Positions 20,622-25,657 of a stretch of 25,657 nucleotides of DNA are shown piece after piece (the stretch's first letter is position 1; every line of letters starts with the position of its first letter). The position numbers were made by a program, and so were the translations under genes. Below the pieces are notes generated by a model. The model worked only from the letters and a program-made list of their open reading frames with translations, was not told the DNA's origin and searched no databases. The stretch covers positions 1 through 25,657 of the forward strand of contig DASXLL010000335.1 in the NCBI GenBank assembly GCA_036496265.1, given 5' to 3'. This DNA is from CAYLLN01 sp036496265 (GTDB lineage Bacteria; Planctomycetota; Planctomycetia; Pirellulales; Pirellulaceae).

Positions 20622-22190
20622 TTACCGGCCTTGCAGCTTTTGCCGAGCTTCGTGCAAAAACGACACGAGCTCAGTGGGGCTGGTCAGCCGCTGCCACTCG
20701 CGGCGGGCGAGATTCGCCAGCCCCTCGGGCGGCAGTTTCATGTCGGCTTTGAAATAGCCAATAAACACCAGGCCGATCCACCGCGTCACCAACCCTTGCA
20801 CGATTCCTTGCAAGGCACCCCCCGCAATGGTCCCCGCGACGGGGACCGTCTTTAGAAGCGAAGCCAGCGCCGCCGTGAGCGCGGGCGCCGCCGCATTGAT
20901 GCCGAGAATTGCGATCAAATTCTTGCCGAGTTGGCCGAGTAAGTTCACGGCGATATCGAAATCGAGCTTCTGCCGGTAGATCGCTGCCAGATCGATGACC
21001 ATCTTGACCGTCAGGGCGCTAGAGCTGAAGAGGTCGAGCAAGGGTAGGGGACTCAGCGCCGCGGCTGCCGCACAAGCCCAGGTGTAGCGATTGACCACCT
21101 CGCGGGCCTCACGATCAAGGGCCTCTTCGACAAGCAGGCGGGCATCTTCGACAATCCCGCGCGAGCGCAGCAGCAGATTGGCAACTAATAGGTCGCGGCC
21201 GTCTCGCTGGACGATGTTGAGCATCCGTTTGGCCAGCGCCGACGTATCCGCGGGCACGGGAATCATCTCTTCCTGCTCGCTCGTTTCCCCTTCCGAAGCG
21301 CCGGCCATCACTCGCACGCGAGGCCGCACGGTTGATTGCGAGCGTACTGCCAATACATTCTCGGCTGACACCACGTCGTTCACTTGCGCCCGCAGTTGAC
21401 TCAACAGCGCCGCTTGCTCGCTGTCGCTATACCAATCGGCTTTGTTCAGGCACACGAGCACGCGTTTTTCCATCTCGCCAAGCTTGGTCAATAGCTGATG
21501 TTCGCTCTCGCGCAGCGGGCCATCGACCACGAGCAGCACAACGTCGGCATCGCGGGCGGCCTGCGCGGCCAAGGCAACATGCTCAGCGCCATCCACTTCG
21601 CCGAGCCCCGGCGTATCAACGAGCAACACTTCGTCATTCGTGGACCAAGGGATTTCGAGCCGCTGCGTCGTCGTGCCGCCCCGGGGATCGGTCTGAAACG
21701 CGTCTTGGCCGGCGAGCGCGTTCAAGAGCGACGACTTGCCGCTCGAAACGGTTCCAAATGCCACAATCTCTAGCTTCTGAGCCGCCTGTTTTTCTTCCAC
21801 GCGGGCGACCAACGACTTGAGCTGCCGCTGCAACTCATCCGACAGCCGTGAGCCGTCTTTTAGCGACTGCACCGCAGCCAGATTATCGGCCACTTCGCGC
21901 TCTTGATCCGCCAGCGAGAGCTCGCTCGGACTTTTGCTGCCCCGCTCGCGCCGTCGCGCCTTGTCTCGCGTCGCCTTCCACAATTCAAACGCCACCCTGC
22001 CGCCCAGTAGCGCCAAAATCGCCGCCCCGGTTCCCACCAAGCCCCAATACACATAGATGTAAGGCGCCCCCAACCCTTTTACGCGGTCATAAAGCTCAAT
22101 GACTTTGTTCGGGACATACACGAGCAGCACGCCCAGCGCAGCGAGCAAGACGACGATCAGGATTCCATTGGATGAGCGCAGACGCGGCAT
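20622..22190 (-). CDS. Membrane-anchored dynamin/Era-like GTPase with DUF697-like C-terminal domain
   Basis: 522 residues from ATG 22190. Two N-terminal membrane helices (about 9-27 and 47-66), a charged linker (about 72-138), then a GTPase domain: G1 GTVSSGKSS (146-154), G2 GGTTT (171-175), G3 DTPGLG (192-197), G4 NKAD (249-252). The insert around 290-325 is acidic. The C-terminal half (about 345-490) has hydrophobic helices (CAAAAALSPLPLLDLFSSSALTVKMVIDLAAIY, NLIAILGINAAAPALTAALASLLKTVPVAGTIAGGALQG) as in DUF697 proteins. Such GTPases act at the membrane, but their substrate is generally unknown; remodelling or stress roles have been suggested. The GTPase motifs are intact, so it should hydrolyse GTP. 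No obvious partner gene is adjacent. Confidence 0.92.
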   Translation of the reverse strand: MPRLRSSNGILIVVLLAALGVLLVYVPNKVIELYDRVKGLGAPYIYVYWGLVGTGAAILALLGGRVAFELWKATRDKARRRERGSKSPSELSLADQEREVADNLAAVQSLKDGSRLSDELQRQLKSLVARVEEKQAAQKLEIVAFGTVSSGKSSLLNALAGQDAFQTDPRGGTTTQRLEIPWSTNDEVLLVDTPGLGEVDGAEHVALAAQAARDADVVLLVVDGPLRESEHQLLTKLGEMEKRVLVCLNKADWYSDSEQAALLSQLRAQVNDVVSAENVLAVRSQSTVRPRVRVMAGASEGETSEQEEMIPVPADTSALAKRMLNIVQRDGRDLLVANLLLRSRGIVEDARLLVEEALDREAREVVNRYTWACAAAAALSPLPLLDLFSSSALTVKMVIDLAAIYRQKLDFDIAVNLLGQLGKNLIAILGINAAAPALTAALASLLKTVPVAGTIAGGALQGIVQGLVTRWIGLVFIGYFKADMKLPPEGLANLARREWQRLTSPTELVSFLHEARQKLQGR

Positions 22191-22274
22191 GGGCCTATTG
22201 TATCAACGACTTTAGGCCATCCATGAGGCGGATGCATTTACTAATTCGCCGGAAAGAGGCAATAATGGAATCTC

Positions 22275-22523
22275 ATGGATAGCGGTAACGATCAAGTCGA
22301 TCCCATTTTTCGCGACCGCGTCCTGCGTGCCCGCCAAATGGATCCGGCAGAGAAACTGTCGGCCGGGTTCGAGCTTTTTGAATATGCCTGTGAGATCACG
22401 CGAGCCGGCATCCGCCATCAAAACCCACAAGCCGACGAAGCCGAAGTTGAGAGAATCTTGGCGAAACGGCTGGAATTGGGACGACGACTGGAGGTCGGTC
22501 AGTGGAAGCCGCCGGCCTCGTGA
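22275..22523 (+). CDS. Small conserved-type hypothetical protein
   Basis: 82 residues. It contains RVLRARQMDPAEKLSAGFELFEYACEITRAGIRHQNPQADEAEVERILAKRLELGRRLE across residues 15-73; I recognise this style (EKL-G-LF, GIR-Q-P-ADE-EV-RIL-RL) from small planctomycete proteins that often sit beside nucleotidyltransferase-like or DUF genes, but no such partner is here. It is all helical, soluble, with no catalytic motif. GGAA six bases upstream of ATG is a moderate Shine-Dalgarno. It converges on the next gene with only eight bases between the stops. Confidence 0.75.
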   Translation: MDSGNDQVDPIFRDRVLRARQMDPAEKLSAGFELFEYACEITRAGIRHQNPQADEAEVERILAKRLELGRRLEVGQWKPPAS

Positions 22524-22531
22524 CTTTGCCG

Positions 22532-22837
22532 CTACCCGCCCGGTCTCTTTAGCGCCAGGCTATATAGAATCAGCACGCTGCCGATGCTGACGAGCGACCA
22601 GCCGAGCCATTTGGGCGGGGAGATGCGGTGGGTGTGGCCCGGGGGCATCGAAGCCATGAGCGTTGTTGATTCGCCGGCGCTGGCGACGGGCTGCCCGCGC
22701 ATCGCTTGCATGCGCTGAGCCAAAAGTTGGGTCGCCCGCTCGTTGAGGACGAAGCCATCGACCAGGCGCAGTTGAATCCCGATCAGAAAGATGACCAGCC
22801 CGGCCAGAAAATATTGATTGCGGTTGAATTCCATCAT
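22532..22837 (-). CDS. Small two-helix membrane protein of unknown function
   Basis: 101 residues from ATG 22837 (MMEFNRNQYFLAGLVIFLIGIQLRLVDGFVLNERATQLLA). One membrane helix is near the N-terminus (10-27) and one near the C-terminus (77-94, LGWSLVSIGSVLILYSLAL), with a Ser/Ala/Pro-rich loop (about 48-72) between. A TAAGG seven bases upstream of the start supports translation. No family recognised. It stands alone, convergent with the small gene at 22275. Confidence 0.75.
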   Translation of the reverse strand: MMEFNRNQYFLAGLVIFLIGIQLRLVDGFVLNERATQLLAQRMQAMRGQPVASAGESTTLMASMPPGHTHRISPPKWLGWSLVSIGSVLILYSLALKRPGG

Positions 22838-23254
22838 CCGCGAACCTTACCTAATTGCTGCGCTCAGGCGGCGGCGGCCGTCCACCTCACTCCTCTTATC
22901 GAAAACTGACAGCGTTCGGCTGCATTCATCGCCGCCGCGGCGCGACCATTGCAAATATGCCGACGCTAGCGATCGCGGCCGGTTGACCAATTGATCGGCG
23001 TTTATAACTGCCATTGACCGCCGCAACCCGCCTCCTTACGATCCGCAGCGCTAAATTCTGCCGGCGGGGGAAGAAAATCGTTTTGTACGCTCAACGATAT
23101 CTGCGGCAAACTTTGCGGATTAGTTGAAATGATCTGGCGCGGTTCGCCGAAAATAGATTGCGCGGCCAAAGAGCAGCGTCGCTCCTAACCTGCGCCAGCG
23201 GCCGCCAGAGAAAACCCGGCAATGGACTGCCGGAACCAGTGAAGGATCACTAGC
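22838..23254. other. 417-bp divergent gap, no gene recognised
   Basis: It lies between the two-helix membrane protein (-) and the Ala/Gly/Tyr-rich protein (+). Apart from the hairpins at 23216-23251 just before the downstream gene, I find no repeat, RNA gene or clear promoter. Confidence 0.5.
23216..23251 (+). promoter_or_regulatory. Two consecutive hairpins in the 5'-UTR, second one presenting the Shine-Dalgarno
   Basis: CCGGCA-6-TGCCGG (23216-23233) is followed by AGTGA-AGGA-TCACT (23238-23251). The AGGA tetraloop is the ribosome-binding site for ATG 23255, eight bases on. This placement could tune translation; there is no evidence for a ligand. Confidence 0.5.
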
Positions 23255-24556
23255 ATGCGTGTCACGTTCTCGCGGTGGACGTTCGTCGGCATCCTCGGAA
23301 TCAGCTTCATCGTGGGCGGCACGACAGGCTGCCAAACAACGGGCTCCTCACTCAGCGGCTGGAGCACACCGTCGTGGATGAGCGTCAGCAACTGGGGTTG
23401 GCCGGGTAAGAGCTCGCCTCCCACGGCCGTCGCCCAGACGAAGCCGAGCACGTCGCCGCCAAGACCTTCGACGACTGCCACGCCGCAGGCCGTCGCCAGC
23501 GTCGCCGCCCCGAGCAGCGCGGGCCAAGCACAAGCGACCAATCCGAATTATGCCGCCGCCGGCGCCGCGGTAAATCCATATGGCAACTACAGCACGACTG
23601 CCGCCGCCGCTTATCAGCAACCGGCCGCTGCCGGCCAGGCTCAACCAACTGTTGGCTATCAAACCGGGCCTTATGGCATGACGAGCACAGGCGCTACGCC
23701 CGGCAGCACACCGGGCACTTTTGGCGCTGCCGCATACGGCAATCCAGCCGGCGGCTACAACGCGGCGGCCACTGCGGCCGCGCCGAATGCCGCCAGTGCC
23801 TACGGTTCTGCCGGTTACAGCGCAGCCGGTGCTAATCCAACCAATCCATACGCCAGCGCGGCCTATAGCACGGCTCAGCGCACGTCGCCCGCCGCTTCGA
23901 CGAGCCCCTATGGCGCGACGGCACCGACCGCCGGCCAATATGCCGCCGGCGCTTATGGCGGTCAAGCCGGCTATGGCCAAGCCGCGGCGACCACCACGGC
24001 GACGCCCGGATATGGCAACACCACTTATCCGTCGGCCCCTGCTAACACTGCCGCTGCCACCACAGGCTATGGCGCTCAGCCGAGCACCGGCTACGGAGCA
24101 CCCGCGGCGACGGGCTACGGCGCGGCCGCCCCAGCCGGTTATGGCCAGCCGGCCGGATACAGCGCTCCAGCGACTCCGCAAACGCCCAATGCCGCGACCG
24201 GCCCATGGACCGGCTACTCACAATCCGGCCCCGCCTACGACCAGCGCAGCAGCACTGACTCTGGCGCTGCGGCTCATGCCGCTACTTCCAGCACCGAATC
24301 TACGCCAGCCGCGAGCCCCTCGGCCAGCACTTACGCTGCAGCTAGCTCAACACCAGCCGCCACAGCTTCGACCGGTGCGACCAGCGGCTATCCAGCCGTT
24401 CCCGCTTCGCTCGCGACCGATGGCGGCTATCGCCCCGGGAGCACGGCTGGCGGCTACGGCGTCCAAAATGCCGGCTACCAAGCCCCCGCCGCCTCGACCG
24501 CCGCCGGCGCCGCCAATGGCAGCGGATCGGTTTACGGCAATACGTACACGCGGTAG
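23255..24556 (+). CDS. Ala/Gly/Tyr/Thr-rich low-complexity exported lipoprotein-like protein
   Basis: 433 residues. A signal peptide (about 1-25) ends IVGGTTGCQTTG; Cys26 could be lipidated, although the lipobox is not canonical. After a Trp/Ser segment (about 33-50) the rest is disordered and dominated by Ala, Gly, Thr, Ser, Pro and Tyr in short recurring units (ATGYGA, AGYGQ, NPYASAA, GGYxA) with no charge to speak of. Regularly spaced Tyr in Gly/Ala context resembles structural or adhesive sequences, possibly crosslinkable; function is inference. High GC gives long open frames on other strands, but the signal peptide, ribosome-binding site (AGGA) and downstream terminator mark this strand as real. 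Followed by an intrinsic terminator. Confidence 0.85.
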   Translation: MRVTFSRWTFVGILGISFIVGGTTGCQTTGSSLSGWSTPSWMSVSNWGWPGKSSPPTAVAQTKPSTSPPRPSTTATPQAVASVAAPSSAGQAQATNPNYAAAGAAVNPYGNYSTTAAAAYQQPAAAGQAQPTVGYQTGPYGMTSTGATPGSTPGTFGAAAYGNPAGGYNAAATAAAPNAASAYGSAGYSAAGANPTNPYASAAYSTAQRTSPAASTSPYGATAPTAGQYAAGAYGGQAGYGQAAATTTATPGYGNTTYPSAPANTAAATTGYGAQPSTGYGAPAATGYGAAAPAGYGQPAGYSAPATPQTPNAATGPWTGYSQSGPAYDQRSSTDSGAAAHAATSSTESTPAASPSASTYAAASSTPAATASTGATSGYPAVPASLATDGGYRPGSTAGGYGVQNAGYQAPAASTAAGAANGSGSVYGNTYTR

Positions 24557-24589
24557 CGATTTACGGTCAAATCTCAGCTAAGCCAACAG

Positions 24590-24619
24590 CCGGGACCAAA
24601 CTTGGTCTCGGTTTTTTTT
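24590..24619 (+). terminator. Rho-independent terminator of the Ala/Gly/Tyr-rich gene
   Basis: The arms CCGGGACCAA and TTGGTCTCGG (one G-U pair) form a strong stem, followed by eight T (24612-24619). It begins 34 bases after the stop at 24556. Confidence 0.9.
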
Positions 24620-24646
24620 GCGCGCGATGTTAGGCCGCCGGCGCAT

Positions 24647-24675
24647 AAAAAAACCGGGAGCAGGTTTGCTCCCGG
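24647..24675 (-). terminator. Rho-independent terminator of the DUF1326 gene
   Basis: On the minus strand: CCGGGAGCA, loop AACC, TGCTCCCGG, then seven T. It lies 37 bases beyond the DUF1326 gene stop, back to back with the plus-strand terminator. Confidence 0.9.
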
Positions 24676-24711
24676 CTAGATACGATTGAGAAATGAATTG
24701 AGCCGCTAAAG

Positions 24712-25374
24712 CTAGTAGCTAAACTCACCCACATAAACGCTCCGGCTCCCTGGTGTGCTCCACATGGCTCCGAGGCCAGGGCCTTTGAACTCGGCCTCAA
24801 TTGCGACACCCGCGGCGAAGCGATTCACGTTGGTCAGCGGCGGATAGAACTGCACTTCGTTCGAGCAGACGCAGTCGCCCGGCTTGGCCCTCCGCGTCGA
24901 GACCTTCACGACGTCGCCCGCCTTGAGATTACCCTTGAGCTCGACGCTATCGAGCGACATCTCGATCGGCGCTGCATCAACGCGAACGATTTCCTTGCCC
25001 GCGCGGCCCGTACGGTCCTTCACGAACGCCACAAGAGCTTCGCGCTGCTCGCATGTCGCCTTCGCATCGACGATCACCGCCGACTTCAACTCCGACGGAT
25101 CCTCGACGCCCTTATAACCCAGCGTGTCGTTTCCGCGCACGATCATGACGACTGACAAACCGGCCAGGTCGACGTTGTCCTTCTTCCCAGTCTCGATATT
25201 CCAAGCCATCACCGCCTCGCGGCCGGCCAGCGCCGTCTCCGCATTGGCAAAGCACGGTCCCGTATAGACCTGGCAGGTGCGGCTCTCCAAATACGTGCCG
25301 CTCACCGGTTCGGCAGCGACGACGGGGGCACCGGCCGTGATGAGCGCGATCAAGCAGGCATATTTCAGCGACAT
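24712..25374 (-). CDS. DUF1326 domain secreted protein
   Basis: 220 residues from ATG 25374 with GGAGG five bases upstream, a strong start. Residues 1-21 are a signal peptide (ending VVAA). The DUF1326 pattern follows: SGTYLESRTCQVYTGPCFAN (25-44, Cys34 and Cys41), REAVMAWNIETGKKDNVDLAGLSVVMIV, then AVIVDAKATCEQREALVAFV and a late GDCVCSNEVQFYPPL with a Cys-x-Cys. The function of this domain is unknown; the paired cysteines could bind metal or form disulfides in the periplasm. It is probably monocistronic, ended by the terminator at 24647. Confidence 0.88.
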   Translation of the reverse strand: MSLKYACLIALITAGAPVVAAEPVSGTYLESRTCQVYTGPCFANAETALAGREAVMAWNIETGKKDNVDLAGLSVVMIVRGNDTLGYKGVEDPSELKSAVIVDAKATCEQREALVAFVKDRTGRAGKEIVRVDAAPIEMSLDSVELKGNLKAGDVVKVSTRRAKPGDCVCSNEVQFYPPLTNVNRFAAGVAIEAEFKGPGLGAMWSTPGSRSVYVGEFSY

Positions 25375-25525
25375 AACAACCTCCAGCAGACAGTTGGGCA
25401 GTGGGCAATTGGTGGGACAAGAGCAGAACTTGATTTTATCGCGGGCGGGGGGAAAAGGCTACAAGAGCGTCGCTGCGGAGATTGTTCGGCCGAGCACGAT
25501 CACGAATCAAAAATGCCTGCGTTGC

Positions 25526-25657
25526 TCATTTGCGCGAGCGACGCGACCACATGGTAATGCCAAATAGGGCGGCCCCACCCAGGCAAATTCCCATGGATAG
25601 ACCGAGACGGAAAAAACGCCTTTCCCAGGTATTGTCACCATCGTTTGCCAAAGTACT
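25526..25657 (-). CDS. C-terminal fragment of a membrane protein, cut by window end
   Basis: The minus strand is open from the window edge to TGA 25526-25528: 43 residues with a hydrophobic segment (LGLSMGICLGGAALFGITMW) followed by the basic tail SRRSRK. This reads as a C-terminal membrane anchor with positive-inside tail. The rest lies outside the window, so the family cannot be named. Confidence 0.5.
   Translation of the reverse strand, partial: STLANDGDNTWERRFFRLGLSMGICLGGAALFGITMWSRRSRK

Noticed and set aside
23348..24181. 277-codon Arg/Gly-rich minus-strand frame opposite the Ala/Gly/Tyr-rich gene
   Set aside because: Low-complexity complement of the plus-strand gene, which has the signal peptide, Shine-Dalgarno and terminator.

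Overview
The window looks like chromosome from a GC-rich planctomycete (Planctomycetes/PVC group, probably Pirellulales-like). This is inferred from gene content and style: two secreted PQQ-type beta-propeller proteins opening with a DWPQ(W/F)RGP motif, a fused 3-dehydroquinate dehydratase/shikimate dehydrogenase, FHA-GAF-PP2C signalling, very low-complexity secreted surface proteins, and many short palindromic repeats between genes. No rRNA, tRNA, CRISPR array, transposase or phage gene was seen, so this appears to be ordinary chromosome carrying one small toxin-antitoxin module.

Layout. 1-1548 (-): CocE/NonD hydrolase, cut by the window start. 1813-3360 (+): Gly/His/Trp-rich secreted surface protein. 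3546-5279 (-): FHA-GAF-PP2C phosphatase, divergent from 5645-7876 (+), an HD-PAS-GGDEF cyclic-di-GMP protein. 7933-11261 (-): three-gene operon aroDE - aroK - prepilin peptidase. 11468-13839 (+): HAD phosphatase, toxin-antitoxin pair (toxin frameshifted), deoxyhypusine-synthase-like protein. 13943-14446 (-): infC, apparently with a non-AUG start. 14643-15986 (-): PQQ-propeller protein. 16190-17187 (-): translationally coupled SdpR/SdpI repressor-membrane pair, divergent from 17647-18987 (+), a second PQQ-propeller protein. 19106-20014 (-): YihY/BrkB membrane protein. 20366-20563 (+): small coiled-coil protein. 20622-22190 (-): membrane GTPase with a DUF697-like region. 22275-22523 (+) and 22532-22837 (-): two small hypotheticals. 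23255-24556 (+): Ala/Gly/Tyr-rich lipoprotein-like protein. 24712-25374 (-): DUF1326 secreted protein. 25526-25657 (-): C-terminal end of a membrane protein, cut by the window end.

How the parts fit. The shikimate operon covers three pathway steps (dehydroquinate to shikimate 3-phosphate) and is coupled by a GTGA overlap to a prepilin peptidase. The PP2C phosphatase and the HD-GGDEF protein form a divergent signalling pair. The most striking non-coding theme is that every roomy convergent gene junction carries its own inverted repeat or terminator: a 144-bp palindrome built of 6-bp units, a 21-bp inverted repeat whose ends supply the stop codons of both flanking genes, an 8-bp-stem hairpin beside infC, a twin-hairpin element present in three copies, and two back-to-back intrinsic terminators. 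The best gene-level surprises are the infC start (only AUU/AUC codons fit the conserved N-terminus) and a toxin whose conserved C-terminus lies in another frame after an A4 run.
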